64,000 nucleotides of DNA from Anastrepha obliqua (taxonomy: Eukaryota; Arthropoda; Insecta; Diptera; Tephritidae): positions 23,038,001 through 23,102,000 of the forward strand of contig NC_072895.1 in NCBI RefSeq assembly GCF_027943255.1, written 5' to 3'. The position numbers were made by a program, and so were the translations under genes. This document shows, piece by piece, positions 1 to 12,803 of the stretch (position 1 is the stretch's first letter; each line of letters starts with the position of its first letter). The notes beneath the pieces are model-generated. The model did not search any database and was not told the origin of the DNA. It saw only the letters and a program-made list of their open reading frames with translations.

Positions 1-365
1 AGACAGATGGCAACGCTACTAAGAATTTGTATTTTTTATCCAAAGCGATACAGCAAGGCAAGAAACGATTGCACAAAAATAGTTTAAGAAAACATATTAG
101 TTTTAGTTTTTAGGTTGTTGGCAACTCTAGGTCTCATTTTGTGCACAACTCTTCATCTGGTACTTACAGTGGAAACATTTACTAAAGTAATATTCATATT
201 TATGGTAATTTAAATTTTTTATAAGTGGCAACCCTATTCAAAATTTTACTTCTAGATAAGAGCGATTTTCCATGCCTATCACTCGCTAAACACGTGGCAA
301 ATTTTACTTCACCTAAATAATAAATTCACTAAATTTTCAGAGAGGTGGCAAATCTATACAAATTA
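1..365. repeat. Dispersed TGGCAAC-motif repeat, copy A (cut by window edge)
   Basis: Segments of roughly 100-115 bp each carry a (G/T)TGGCAAC or GATGGCAAC core, at about 7, 116, 226, 296 and 346, with AT-rich spacers. Spacer landmarks such as GAAACGATTGCACAAAAA and GTGCACAACTCTTC recur in the same order in the copies at 2.6-3.4 kb, so these are copies of one repeat and not chance motifs. No ORF, TIR or tRNA-like promoter is visible. The class is unknown. The repeat probably extends left of the window. Confidence 0.7.
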
Positions 366-2619
366 TTGTACCTCTACTGTACAGAAATATAAATATAAGT
401 GGATAGATATGAACCGTCTTAAATAAGATTTTAGTATTAAGTAGCGCCATTTGTCAAACACTTAAAGCTACTTTTATAGATACAAAAAACTATCTTGCCA
501 TTGTTTCAATTTACGCTTCTTTGCCTCTAACAAAAATCACCCTTTACGGTGCGGTCACATGTGTACGTAACTGCTAGCAACTGAGCGCTGAGCGGATGTG
601 TTTGTGGGGCCGGTGTATTTTGAGTATTCGTGTACAGACATACGTACATACAGGGACATGTGTATGGTAATGGTATTTTAACATGTACCGCTAACTTTAA
701 CGACACTCACACCCCCGCATTCGTGTATGCCCGACGTTTTTGAGTGTTTGACTCAGTCAAGTTGCATGAATATTTTTACACTATATGCCACGTTCTCGCC
801 GCTACCACTTTTGCTTCTTTTTTTTTAAATTCCCTCCTCCCGATGCCTTTGCTGAACATTGGCACGTATTGCGCTAAAGTGCCGCAGTCCCAGTCATTTG
901 TTGAATATTGTAATTTCTCGCCAACCTGCTCACCTTTAACTTCTACTGCATTTGTCTACTATGCGTTTACCATTTTTAACAGTTGCCGGCTGTTTGCTGC
1001 TTTTGTTGCCGCTGGGCTACCTAATTTTTCTAAATTACGTGACTTCCACAATAAAAACAAAACAAAAAAAAGAAGACTTACTAGACATACCTGACAATGT
1101 GCCAGTGTGCGCCGGTGAGCTGTTGAGCGCATTTGCATACACTCGCCATGAAGTTCTTCTTCTGTATTTAGGTTGAAATATTCCTTTGCGGTGCTTGATT
1201 TTAGTCAGCATCGGCAGGTACTAAGTCGATTTGTTTAAAATTTTATGCACCCCCTTTCAATTCTTTGCAATATTTTTTATTTTTACTTTCAAATCTTTTC
1301 GACTACCTACCTATTTTCGTACTCTCTCGTTTCTTGTTTTCTTATGTTTTTTTGTTTTTTTTTTTTTGAATATTCCATGCACTCTCTTTAACATTTTTAG
1401 CATAATTTTACAATTTTTGCACATTTCGCTTCCACGCGGCTGCTGGTTGCTGGTTGCTTATACGCCATGACCGTGACATGACAGTCGCAAATTGCTTTTA
1501 GCCACTTGAATGATTTCTGATGCTCAAATGATGGGCATGTGGCCTTATCGAGTTCGTTTCCACTGCTGTTGTGCTATTATTTTTCTCTTTCTAAAAATAT
1601 TTTTATATTTTATTCCACGTTGGTTATTTCGCAGTCCGCTTCGAGCGTGACCTGAGCCACAAAATTTACATATTGGTTTTGCTTGCATCAATTTTTCAAA
1701 TGAATTTTGTGTTCACATTTATAGATATTTTATTTATAGATATTTTATTGCAGATATAAATTTGATTTTTTATATTCATTGGTTACTCAATTATGTTGTT
1801 TGTTTGTGGGATTTTACATCAAATTTATGTCTATCTATAAAATTAGGGGAAATTTAAGTGTAGATTTATATGAGAACTAAATGGAGTTGTGTTTTACAAC
1901 TGTAAGGTAACTGAGGATATAAAAAATTAAAACTGAAAGAGATCCTGTTTTGGAAGCTATAAAAATTGGGTTAATTTTTGCTTAGCTATTAATCCTGTAA
2001 TGGTAGGCAGCCAGCAACAAAACGATTGCATCTCAACATTTCCTTCAATTTTGACAGTTTTTCTTTAGTTTGCTTTTACTGTTCATAATGTTTTAAAAAA
2101 TGATCCTATAAGTACAATGCGTACCAAAACTCTATATATCCCAATTTCCGACTTTGTACAAAAATTGAAAAAAATTCCACATTCATTAACATTTCCTGAA
2201 AGCTGTAGTATGCGATTTTAAAGTCTATTAAATTTTAATATAAAAAATTGCGTTGATTTTTAACAATTTTTTTTGCATACGATGTAAATTATTTTCTACC
2301 ATAAAAGATTTAGAAACCGTCAAAGTGCAGCGAAAATTTGTGGAATTTTCCAATTTTTTGCATAAAGTTTGAAATTTCAATATATAAAAGTTTTCTGGCC
2401 TAAGGAGCCTTATATGTAAATATATATAATTGCCGAGCGGCAGAAAGTTTTCTATCAGAAGTTTTTTCATGGCATAAATATCTTTAGTGGCTTGCCATTG
2501 TCTGCCGAGGGGTGACCGTTTTTAGAAAAAAACTTTTCTACAACATCTAGGTAAAAACCTTGTCCTTGTCCTTGTCTTATTGTCACTAACCCAACCCGTA
2601 TTCATATATTTAATTCACT
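366..2619. other. AT-rich DNA without a recognised gene
   Basis: Nothing here supports a gene. Short frames at 744-1176 and 1231-1470 are T-rich, overlap each other and show no domain. The segment around 540-760 is less AT-rich and contains tephritid/Drosophila-style CATACGTACATACA runs. The rest is AT-rich with short homopolymers. Confidence 0.5.
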
Positions 2620-2626
2620 CAATTTA

Positions 2627-3415
2627 TAGACAGGTGGCAACCCTATTAAAACCTTTACTTTTAACTTAAAGCAGTGCAAGCAGGCAAGAAATTATTGCAC
2701 AAAAATAATTTAAGAAAATATATTTGTTAAATTTTTAGTTAAGTGGCAACTATGACTAATTTTGTGTACAACTCTTGAGCTGGCACTTGTAGTGCAAACA
2801 TTTATTGACACACTTTCTTTAAACTTTTTTGTAAGTGGCAACCCTCCCCAAAATTATTACTTTTAGATCAAAATTTGTCTTATTATTTTCTTCAAAATTT
2901 ATTTAATTAATATTCTTAAAAATTTTAATTTAAAAAAATTTTAAAAACATATTAAAATATTTTAAATACTTATATTATATATGTATAAGTATTTGATTTC
3001 ATAAATTTTCAGACAGATGGCAATGCTACTAAGCATTTGTTCATTTATCCAAAGTGGTGCAGGGAGACAAGAAACGATTGCACAAAAATGGTTTAAGAAA
3101 ATACATTTGTTTTAATTTTTAGGTAGGTGGCAACCCTATGTCTAATTTTGTGTACAACTCTTCCTCTGGTACTTATAGTGGAAAAATTTACTGAAATCAC
3201 ATACATATTTCATTTAAATTTCTTTGCAAGTGGCAACCCTCTTCAAAAACATTACTTCTGGATCAAAATTTGTCTTATTATTTTCTACAAAATTTATTTA
3301 ATATAGTTACAATAATATCCTCAAAATTTTACAAATGCATTTCAATATTTTAAATACTTTCATATAAGATTCCGTAAATTTTCAGCCAGATGGCAGCGCT
3401 ACTAAGAATTTGTTT
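2627..3415. repeat. TGGCAAC-motif repeat, copies B, C and start of D
   Basis: Copy B has cores at about 2633, 2743 and 2835. Copy C has cores at about 3015, 3127 and 3230. A further unit begins at about 3388 with the GATGGCAGCGCTACTAAG form. The best cores read GTGGCAACCCT. Landmarks shared with copy A, in the same order, include GAAACGATTGCACAAAAA, TTTTGTGTACAACTCTT and AAAATTTGTCTTATTATTTT. Within a copy the cores are spaced about 90-115 bp apart, and copies B and C are about 380 bp apart. Many cores follow AATTTTTAG or AATTTTCAG. Confidence 0.75.
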
Positions 3416-3687
3416 GGCAGTTTAAAAACCGTCAACCATCGGTGAAGACTTTGTGGAATTTTCCAATTTTTTGTATAAACTTTGAAATTTTTTAGTAAAA
3501 ACTTTTCTATCAATTGATGCCCGAGCCTTTGAACCTGTGCATTCCGAATGGTGGTGGTGGTGGTAGAAAGGTGTTGTCCGAGTGACACTATCCAGACCCA
3601 ATTAGCACAAAAGATACCATTTTGATACACCACTGCTTTTTATTAGTCAAGCCATCTTGATTTGTCTATGAATCTGCCTATGACATC

Positions 3688-4238
3688 TAAAAGGTTTTCC
3701 AATAACAGATCTTAGGTGTTAAACAGGAGAGAGGATTAACGATTTTTTATGGCCGGAACTGGGTGGTATTGATCTGGACGACGTTAATTTTCAAGAAAAC
3801 GGCGCTATGTGCCACACAAGCAACGAAACTATTAATCTTTAACGGAAAAAGTTTCCGGACCGTGTTATGTCTCGAAGAGGTAGATGTGATAACAATTGGC
3901 CACCGAGATCTTGTGATTTAACACCTTGTGACTTTTTTCTTTGGGGCCACGTGAAAGAGTAGGTCTACGCCAACAGCCCAGGGTCGGTTCAAGACCTCAA
4001 AGATGGAATTCGTAAGGCTGTCGAGGACTTATGGCACTCACTTTGCAATTCGGTTATGGAAAATTTCATGAAAAGGATATTGTCCTGTAAGCGTGGTCGT
4101 GGTGGTGATTTGCCTGATGTTATTTTCCACTATTAACGGCATACCTTCCTGTTTATAATGAAATAAACACCCGATCATTTATATTAAAAAAATAGTATTT
4201 GAATATCAAAATAAGACCTCTTATTGGAAAACCCTTTA
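3688..4238 (+). mobile_element. Internally deleted mariner-like element, copy 1 (TA-flanked)
   Basis: The element begins at TA 3688-3689 with AAAGGTTTTCCAATAA and ends with TTATTGGAAAACCCTT before TA 4237-4238, so it has TIRs of about 16 bp and a TA target duplication, as in Tc1/mariner. The interior encodes only the C-terminal part of an IS630/Tc1/mariner transposase. Visible motifs are WPEL, a CHTSNETI block just after the second catalytic Asp region (here NGAMCHTS where QDGATCHTS is expected) and NWPPRSCDLTPCDFFLWG. Two in-frame stops interrupt it. The HTH domain and first catalytic Asp are absent, so it could only move in trans. A second copy with the same architecture lies at 39874-40389. 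Confidence 0.85.
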
Positions 4239-4539
4239 TTTTCTTTTCTGTAATTTCTTTCAAATTAACCATCGATAATTTCCTTAGCTTTCTAAGTCGT
4301 AGACCACCCAGACGGTTTCCTTAGACTCTTCTTGATTGGAACTTTTACATCCATCAGTGCACGTCCACCCCATCTTCATTGATCTTGTCTCCCAAAGGCC
4401 ATTGGCCGGTTATTTTTTACATAATTCTGAATATGTCCACTTGTGGCTTTCTTAACAACTCGTCAGTTCTGAATGTATTTAAATTGTGACAAATTTATTT
4501 AGTTATTTTGCAGGTATCCGCTTTAGTTCATCTGTCAAC

Positions 4540-5385
4540 GGCTTGCTTCTGGAATAGCAAGAATGTCTCTCTTTTGCGCATTCCTTGAGAAAAACCTATT
4601 TCTACCGCTTCGGTTTTGTTATAGGACGGCCCCTTCATCAGCTTTCTAAAATCTTTCTATGAATCTGTGGCCAGGTGCCCAAATGAGAGTGATGTCTGCC
4701 GCGCGCTAAAGCATTAAGTTCTTCTTTGCATTGGGATTGATGATTTTTGAATTGGTTATGGGTGACTTTAAAGCTTAGATGGCTGCTGGCCTATCTGAAA
4801 AAATACATACGGCCTATAGTAGTTGTCGATGGTTTCTAATGGTCCGGCGAGCTGCCCTTATCTCGAGAACTTCTGCTTGACAAAATAAATACTATTCTAA
4901 TTCCTCATTCGAAAAGTGTTGTGCAGTGTTAAGTGCAGCTGTTTTCTGCTTAGCCGCTGAATTCAAATCCCATTCCTTTCACATGGGGAACTTTACCTTG
5001 GATTCTATTCTAAAGTAGGTGTTCTAGGGAGGCTGCTAGTAAACCTGTCATCATCATCATCATTCCCTCGCCTCCGTTGCGGTGCGTAGACTAAACTAAA
5101 ATTTTCCATGTTGTGCTCTATAAAACCTAGTAAACCTTTGGCTCTATAAAATAGCACTATGACCAAACACCCTATCATCCCAAAAACTACCTTCTTTTAG
5201 GCGGTATTTGCTGCTGTCAGTCGTAGCTGTAAGTCTATTGGTGATAAGAAGAGTGCCTCTGCTGTACACGATGGCATTACTCCAGTTATTCCTGCGCAGG
5301 CTGCTCGTTGTACGCTTGTTAGCCGCCTACTATTAGCTATACTGTTTGTTTAATGCAGGCCTCCATACTAACGCCCCGTATGACT
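4540..5385 (-). pseudogene. LINE relic: RT thumb plus RNase H (I/LOA type)
   Basis: Read on the minus strand, 5385-5050 gives an RT thumb-like stretch containing VQRAACAGITGVMPS and a PIDLQLRLTAA segment. Then 4960-4600 gives an RNase H domain: QAEVLEIRAARRTI, then IFSDRPAAI, then ITLIWAPGHRFIE. This is the usual order of RT end then RNase H in I/LOA-clade non-LTR elements. Several stops and frameshifts make it dead. The expected SDSQAA core reads SDRPAA and the GN after the WVPGH-type motif is lost. The segment 4260-4540 is probably its decayed C-terminal tail, but I could not confirm a zinc knuckle there. Confidence 0.7.
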
Positions 5386-5388
5386 AGT

Positions 5389-5428
5389 CCAAATGGTAGT
5401 CACTCGCCAACCCATTCAGCTACAACGG
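5389..5428 (-). repeat. SINE head fragment, antisense
   Basis: The reverse complement matches the head of the tRNA-derived SINE seen elsewhere in this window: CCGTTGTAGCTGAATGGG at the A-box, then GAGTGACTACCAT. Only about 40 bp remain. It abuts the end of the LINE relic at 5385. It is the only SINE copy found in this orientation. Confidence 0.6.
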
Positions 5429-7600
5429 TCGGTCGCAGCCAATGAGCTATAACTTAATAAAACAGAAATTAACATACAAAAAAATGGTAAAAAGTGGTCA
5501 ACATGGTGAGGCACTATCTGTTCGTTGCGGGATGCACGTTAAGGTGGAAGACTAGTATATGGAAATTTCCTTTATGTTACAATGGCGTATCGATGAAATA
5601 TTGCCTTGATAGGAGTTAGCGCTCTGGAGCAAAGCATTTGGCTCACGTTTCTGTAAAAACTTACAATATCTTCATACACAAATTGGCTGTATGCAGATCA
5701 CATCAGGTTGGATTCTTTATTGTATGCCATAGAAAAAAATTTCGAATTTTCTCCTTCATTTCAATTTAAAAAATTCACTTCAGTATCTGCTCGCACAAGT
5801 CTCATATTCACACAATTATTCAGACATTCCGAAAAATACTTAGAAGTACCGCATATTTGCATGCTACTTTTTATTTCACTCTTGAGCTCGAAATTATAAT
5901 GAAAGTTCATGTGTGTATGTGTGTGTGTGTGAGTGTACTCTCAAATGCAAAATTATGCAAGAATAGTATGCTGTTCAGAATGCTTTTTTCGCCCCACCGC
6001 CGTTTTTGCCACCCAACTAAAATAACTCTTCCGTGTACATCTAATTCAATTGTATTGTAGTGAAATTCCCTTTATACCTGTTTGCGTGAGTGTGTTTGTG
6101 TGTGTATGCGCCTCACAATTTCCTGTACAGTACAAAGAGCAGAGATATGCTGCATTTCACATTTCACCAATTTGGCAATTTTATGCATTTTTCAGGTGGT
6201 CGGCGCACCAAATGGAAAAAAAAATTTACTAAGTTGTACATTGTTGGTGGATAAGAAGGAATGTAGGAGGAAAAAAAAAGTAGTATTATAATATGAGATT
6301 CGAGAAAAAGGAAAATATCATGGCTGCCATTAAAAAAAATATGTTCCAAATGTTCAACTGCCGTTAAACTTATTGTTGTTATTGTTTATTATGCATTTTA
6401 TGTTTATATATTATTTTTTTTTTAATGTTTTTGCTATAAAATTATGTAGGTGTGTGTGATTAACATATACAGCTGCATACTACTTTCCATATGCACTGCA
6501 AAATAAATGCTTTTACTGTATGACTCAATGTCTGCCTTTGCATGTGTAGGTGTATGTGAGTACATGGATTTTGATGCTCTAGGGTGTGCCAAGGAAATTA
6601 CAGTTTCCCGTAAGTTGCGCTTTTATTTAATTTTCTCTTTTACCTAAATTATGTATTTTGTGTCAAAGTAAAGACGAGCAAATTGTAATTTTTGTGTTTA
6701 CCAAGTCACAGAATTTTTTATCAAGTCGTTTGTATCACGTTTAGAAAAAATTTGCATTTGGTTTTTCTGCAGGTAATTTAACGTACTTGTCATGAGCTCT
6801 CGAGCCGATTTGTTGTATTTAGTGGTTAGTGGACCTTAAGAACGGATAGGTTAATTTAAAATGAAACAGAAAATGGTGTGTTTCTGAGGTTTTCCAGAGT
6901 AATATTCGTAGTTATCAAAGCTGTTTTTTCAGCGTTTCGATTTGAAAAGATAGGTATATTGTGCAGCCATATAGCCTAAGCAGAAATTTTTAACCTATTA
7001 ATACTTCCTAAAATTATTTTATTTATTTACTGAAAAAAATAATAATTATAAATAATTATTCCACTTAAAAGGTAAGAAAAAAAGGAACAAGCACTGGCTG
7101 CTAAGGCCTTTGGCTGTTGTTTTAAATGGTTAATAATGTAGATAAAGAAGAAAAAAGGAAATAATTATAAATAGTATACTAAGTTTACTAGATGCTAGCT
7201 GCAAGATTATAATATATTATACCTATACTGGAGAAAGATGAAGATAATACAATCGAGGGAATGTGGATGTAACCACTATTATATATAGTCCGTTGTCTAC
7301 TTCAGAAGTTCAGATGATTTTATATTTTAAACACCGATGATCTAATATTTTGGATTCCTGAACATATATCCATGAAGTGAGATACGGTGAACTCGCTGAA
7401 TATATATAACGGGCTTGGGGGTTTCAGCAAACTATTTAGCAAATACGTGTGGGTTGAAATTGTATAGCCAATTCTCAGCCAAACAACGGTCTTAATATTC
7501 CGGCATGACGAATTTGACGGGTATTAGTTTTTGGACCTCGAGAGATTGAAGGATTGGTAGTGACGTTGGTACTGGTTCCATTTGTTCAGGGAACTTTCAT
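5429..7600. other. Non-coding DNA with (TG)n tracts
   Basis: (TG)n-like tracts lie at 5909-5936 and 6084-6108. Their repetitive codons explain the short ORFs at 5857-6291. The remainder is AT-rich. No domain, tRNA or TIR pair was recognised. Confidence 0.5.
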
Positions 7601-7619
7601 AATTGGTACGCTTTACCAA

Positions 7620-9105
7620 TCTTTTATGTCTTCGGGAAGAGTGTTTTCAAACATGTACAATGGCTCTTTGGTTGCCGCCTATCGGCCTGTTTGTTACCTT
7701 TGATGCCACTGTGACTCGGAACCCACATAAATTTAATTGAACCTTTTTGTTGTGTGAGCATGTAGCGCATTTTTGTGATTACTAGAAAGTTATTAGCTGG
7801 GTTCAGGATAGTCTCGATTGTTGTTTTGCTGTCACTGCATATTATATATTGATCGTTTTTGTTGGGAAGCGAAGTGTACTGCTTCAAGTAACGCAGCAGC
7901 TTCGGCTGTGAAAACTGAGCAGTAACTTGGTAAAACTCCAACGGTTATAGTGTTACCTATTTCGTTTGCTACGGCAAATGAAGTACAGGTATCGGTTTAA
8001 GATCCGTCAGTAAATAATAGTTCCCAGTCTGATTTCAAAGGAGTAACAGTTTCTATATGTAATTGTTTGCATTCATCGGGGCCAGTAGTATTTTTTTGAT
8101 GATGCAGTAAATTATTTATGACTGAATAGCTTGGTACGACCCATTCTGGATGAGACATTTTTTCTACGAGAATGGTTGATAAAAGTATGTTCAGTTCTTT
8201 TTTTCGATTTAAAATTTCTGAAATCGTTGATTTTCGGTCAGTTTTACTTGTCTTGTGCTAATATGAAGATATGCATTCATCTGAAAAGCTTTTTTCTGCA
8301 ATATAAAACCCTAGGGATACCCTTTCCACAAGGGTAGGTAGGCCACCTTCCGCTAAGATGGCATAAATGGGAGAAGTAGGAAAGGCTCTAATGCTCCTTC
8401 TAGCTGCTGCGTGATAAGGCGCTTCTAGGCATTTCAGATGGGTGTATACGCAATGTCCGTAAATAGCTAATCCGGAGTCTATCTTAGATAATATCAAAGC
8501 TCTAGTTATATTTACCAGCGTTTGTGTATGAACTAGACAGTGTTTTGAAGACAAGTACTTAATTATATTTAGTCTTGACAATAAGCTTATTATAATATGT
8601 TCACTATGATGCTTAAAAGTTAATTTTTTATCAAATATATTTCCGAGTACTTTTAAGGAGTTAGTGTGAGGAAGTGTAACGTCAGAAAAGGATATTTAGG
8701 GGAAAATACACTTATGTTTACGGCAAATATGAAAACTTTTGTTAATAGGCATGCTCCTGATGATTTCGACCAAAGTTTGAGTTTAGAGAGGATGTCAGTG
8801 AATGAGTCTTTGTGCAGTTGTTAAATCGGTAGTTTTAGAGAAAATCAGCACGTCGTCTGCATAAGCAAAGAGTTCAATATTTGCGTTTAAGGATATGATA
8901 GAGCTGACTTCTTTCAACACTATTGTGAACAAGATTACAGAAAGAGGAGACCCTTGGGGGATTCCGTTGAAAAGTGGGAGAATGTTAGACTGATTGTTGT
9001 TTACCTGCACGAAGAATTCGCGATTACCTAAATATGATCTTATGACTTTATATATTTTTTCTCCGACTTTCCAGCGACTAAGCTCTTCCTAAAATTGCTG
9101 TAGGC
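7620..9105 (-). pseudogene. I-clade LINE relic: RT and RNase H
   Basis: On the minus strand the reading runs RT (9010-8795) with GIPQGSPLSVILFTIV and the catalytic box FAYADDVLIFS, then thumb sequence (8581-8258), then RNase H (about 8020-7624) with LFTDGS, a SDSKTTIE box and WVPSHSGIKGNKQAD. The GIPQGSPLSV and AYADD wording and the C-terminal RNase H are typical of the I clade of non-LTR retrotransposons, which copy themselves by target-primed reverse transcription. Frameshifts and stops between the blocks and a missing 5' half (no endonuclease or ORF1 seen) make it a 5'-truncated pseudogene. It is one of several antisense LINE relics in the window. Confidence 0.85.
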
Positions 9106-9129
9106 TTAATTTCTACTAGGAGTTTAGGA

Positions 9130-10490
9130 TTTATAACCTCGCTTCGTAGGTAATTTAATCTGCGCTGTACGACTTCTGGGCAGCTGTATAGTCGCATAGA
9201 GGTCTGTTGTTTCTTGCGCCTCTTTGCAGAGTCTACAAAAATCATTTTCTACCACATCACTTTTTTCTTCATTGAGCTTACAATGCCCTGTTAGTAGTTC
9301 AGGGTTGAGTTTAATGCCCTTTCCGCTGAGGTTAAGAATTTCCTCTTCCCTTATACGTACTGGATCAGTGAGTCCTTTCGATTACTGCATGCTCGTTTGG
9401 GTTTCCCAGTACTCGATTAAGCTTCATTGTTCCCGCTCATGCCGAAAGGCACTTTCGAAACTGTTATTTACCCCATAGAAAGGTTCAGGACCAATGAAGG
9501 GAGTGTTTGCACGCTTTTTCGCTAAAGTCTACGCAATTTCATTCCCTTCTTGCGTCTCGTATCCCGGTACCCACATCAGAGTAGCAAAGTTTCTTGCTGC
9601 TAGATTTTCGAGAATTTTAAAACATACCCTGACCAATCTCGATTAGAATGCGTAGCTAACTACCGATTTCAGAGCTGCTTGACTGTCAGAGAGAATGTTG
9701 ATATTGACACCACGCGTGACTCTATGAAGACATTCTCTACTTTCCCTACATTCCCTACTTCCATAGCTCCTGAAAAATAGAAGTAGCTTTTTCCATTACA
9801 ATTATCTTCTTCAAGTGTGGCCCGATAATTCTAGCCACGGCACTACTGTCTTCCATTTTGGATCCATCAGTAAACCATACCTGTGCGCGCTGTTTTAAAG
9901 ATATTTATGTAGATATATTTTTCCACGCTAACCGATCAGTGGTGGCTGCCTTGAAACTCTTGGAGAACTGTAGTTTTCTCTCCATCTTGTCACAGGACGT
10001 CAAGCACGTAGAGTTCAGGATTCAACCCAGAATTCTTGCATGCCGCATGCGCAGTAAGATTTCCTTCTTTAAGATGAAATAGATTAGGAAATGTAGTGAA
10101 AGGAGTCCAGTGACCATTCCTAAAGCCGTTGTGCGGCAAGTTCGCACTGTTCCTGCTACGCTCAGACAGGCTATTCTGTAACTTTGTTAAGTGTCATCTG
10201 AGTCCTAATTTGATCTGCTTTTGGCCACTATAAAAAAGAGGTGAAGGGGATAATTGGCGCTATTATTGTCTTATAAGACCATGGCATGATCTTTTTTATC
10301 GCAGGCCCCATGTTTTACCGTAAAGCCTTTGGCACGTGTACTTCTTATATACAAGAATTGCTCTCAAAGCTTTATTTGTGATGTATAATAAATGATTTTT
10401 CCAAGTCAGGGTTTTATCAAAGATTACTTGCATATACCTGATGCCATAGTTGGAGGTGCTAATCTAAGTACTGTGGAAGTTAAGTGTTGC
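9130..10490 (-). pseudogene. LOA/R1-like LINE relic: RT thumb, RNase H, zinc tail
   Basis: Minus strand, in order. At 10490-10090 is an RT thumb with a FDKTLTWKNHL block, a GKTWGL block and SYKTIIAPII. At about 9880-9560 is RNase H beginning VWFTDGSKMEDSSA, then INILSDSQAALKS and TLMWVPGYETQEGNE. At about 9340-9200 is a C-terminal tail with TGHCKLNE and DFCRLCKEAQETT, a partial CxxC knuckle. This is the typical 3' half of an RNase H-bearing LINE. At least three frameshifts separate the blocks. The HC pair that completes the zinc knuckle is degraded. The 5' RT palm and endonuclease are absent. Confidence 0.8.
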
Positions 10491-11603
10491 AAATGTATTC
10501 ATCTACTCATAGAATTATTATAAAATTAAAAAAAAATATTTAATTGAAAAAAAAAAAGAAACCAGAGCATACTTACTACTTGACATGGAATTCAAATCCT
10601 TTACCTTTAAGCTAAGTAATGTATGCCTACAGATTTCAATGTCTGCTCATTTCTTGCTGTGTTGCTCATTGTTCTTTCTTTCATACTTTGCCTTCACCGT
10701 TGAGTATCGTATGCCACATGTTGGCATGCCTATAGTAGGGTAAAATATGTGAAATTTCATGGAACGCCCTAATGTGCATATATGCGCACGTACAAAACCC
10801 TAGCATAGCTCCTTAGATGGAAAAGCAGTGCGCTAGTAATTCCAAATGTACAACACATTTACTATGTGGACACCGTACATACATACATACATACATGTCT
10901 ATGCCCTGCTGTACTTGTGTGTGTGTGTGTGGAGTGGACTATGTTTTCTACTCCATTTCCCAGATTAAGAGAAATGCGGCGCACTGGAGCTCATGTTATT
11001 TGTTTATTATTTTTTTCTCGTTTTGTTGAGTGCATTCTTTACTGTTCCACAGCGCACACAGTTCCACCTCAGCGTTCCGAAAAATTTTAATGTTTCTAAA
11101 CAAACCTACCATCACTCTAATACGCGAGTACATAAAATTGAAGGGAATTTGTGTGAAATTCAAATTAGAAACGAATTTTAGTATTTTAGTAACTAAATAA
11201 CTATGAGGATATATTAAAGTTATAGAAACTGAAGTAGAAAATTTCTGAGTTTACAGTACCAAGAGCAGAGTGCATTTCACATTTTACCAATTTGGCAATT
11301 TTATGTGTTTTTCAAGGTTTATGCAAAATAAAACCAAATGAACTGTGTTTAAAAAAGAAAAAAGACAGAACTGTTTAAGCTCGATTGGAAGCTATGTTTC
11401 AAACATATTTTATAGAAAAATATTAAAAGAGTGAAATCATATTAAGCGACCCTCAAACACTGCGAATTATTGAGTAAATTGAGATTTTTGTTTTTTTTTT
11501 TTTTTGTTTTTTTACTATTCCTTTATTATTCCACTCGGAAGCATAGAGGTTCAACGAAACATTAAATCTTTTGTTTTTTTTTCTTATTAACTGCTGCTAG
11601 AGG
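10491..11603. other. Non-coding DNA with microsatellites
   Basis: (ACAT)n lies at 10875-10896 and (TG)n at 10916-10931. The short frames at 10817-11181 read through these tracts and are not credible genes. A poly-T run lies near 11487-11504. No element ends were recognised. Confidence 0.5.
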
Positions 11604-12803
11604 TTAGAGGTGGTCAGAATTTTCAAAAATTTGGGTTTCATTCTGCATTTTCTTAAGTCATAATATCTTAAAAATATTGTGTGAAAATTTGAAGTGAATC
11701 TGACAAATACTTTTCGAGTTATTCAACAATTTACAAAGGGCGCTCCGGAGCGTTCGCAAACTTTTTTTTTTTTTTTTTTGTAAATATTTTATTTGCAATC
11801 TATCTTAATACAATGATATTCAGCAAATTAGGTCTTATAATCTAATAGCAGCGGTAGTATTTGCACAAATTCAAAACTACATATAAAATTACGATATTTG
11901 TTCAAGTCTAAACTATGGTTTTTGAACTGGTGATCACTGTAACTTAAGAACCGCTTGGTGGATTTCAATAAAATGTATACTGCTTTTGAAAAACATAAAA
12001 AACTCGAGCCTGATCGAAGGATATTTTTTTTTTAATTTTTTTTTACAACTAATTGTCGGTTTTTTCTCGAAAATATGAAAAATATTTCCCGTGACCGCCA
12101 TATTGTTAATTTTGAAAAAAAAGCTTCGATCAGGCACAAGATTATCTAAGATTTGGTTTGATTTTTTAAGAGCTATAGGAAAGTTTTTCAGTTGGATATC
12201 ATTTCACGGTAGCCCAAACTGTGACCTTTCTGGATACATTGGTAGCTCTTGCAATTCTTCTGGCTGATCTTCACTCCAAAATCGACAATTCTGCTTATTT
12301 ACGTACCCATTGATCCAAAAATGAGCACAATTTTTCGATAAAAAAGTGGATATTAAACTTAGCAGAACACACATTTTTATAACAAAATTCAATGATTTGC
12401 AAGCGCTGTTCGTTTGTAAGACGATTTATGGTTAAATTATAGACTAAACTGAAGATGTTTGACAGTGAAACAAAACACGAAACGTGCGTCAGCTGCTTAA
12501 GCCAACTGTTTAAAAAGATAATAGCTAAAAAATCACCCGTTATAAACAAAACTAATTTCTCTTGTCCGATTGATTTTAAATTAATCTCCAAGGACTTGTG
12601 ATGATCTCCGCAAGGACTTTTGGAGAAACGAGCTCCACACAAACCGCGATAACTTTTACAATTATTAATTTTTTTCTTTGAAATTTTGCTTAAGTCAAGT
12701 CGAAAAATGATGTGTTAATGCTATTTTTGTAAAATAAAGCAATTGACTAGCAAAAAACATTTATTGAAATGATCATTTTTTCTGGCCTCTTCTGACCCCT
12801 TAA
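11604..12803. mobile_element. TTAA-ended DNA element T1 (contains mariner sequence)
   Basis: The left end reads TTAGAGGTGGTCAGAA (11604). The right end in reverse complement reads TTAAGGGGTCAGAA (from 12803). Apart from a 2-bp gap these match, giving a terminal inverted repeat. The interior near 11682-11722 has the module AAATTTGAAGTGAATCTGAC followed by a GC-rich patch (GGGCGCTCCGGAGCG), as in the TTAA elements at 37.9 and 60.0 kb. The left target base differs (TTAG), so the duplication is imperfect. The right half contains a deleted mariner transposase, either nested or part of the element. Confidence 0.5.
12204..12650 (-). pseudogene. Mariner transposase relic with internal deletion
   Basis: The minus-strand reading begins with a leader and then NRLTNEQRLQIIEF, the first HTH helix of a mariner-type transposase. 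After only about 25 residues it jumps, with a frameshift, to [17 protein letters not shown] and SEDQPEELQELPM, the region around the first catalytic Asp. The rest of the HTH domain and everything after the first catalytic block are missing. Intact members of this family are about 340-350 aa; here about 100 residues can be traced. The segment lies inside the TTAA-ended element T1. Confidence 0.75.

Noticed and set aside
3382..3633. 83-codon minus-strand frame
   Set aside because: Starts in the TGGCAAC repeat and contains no known motif.
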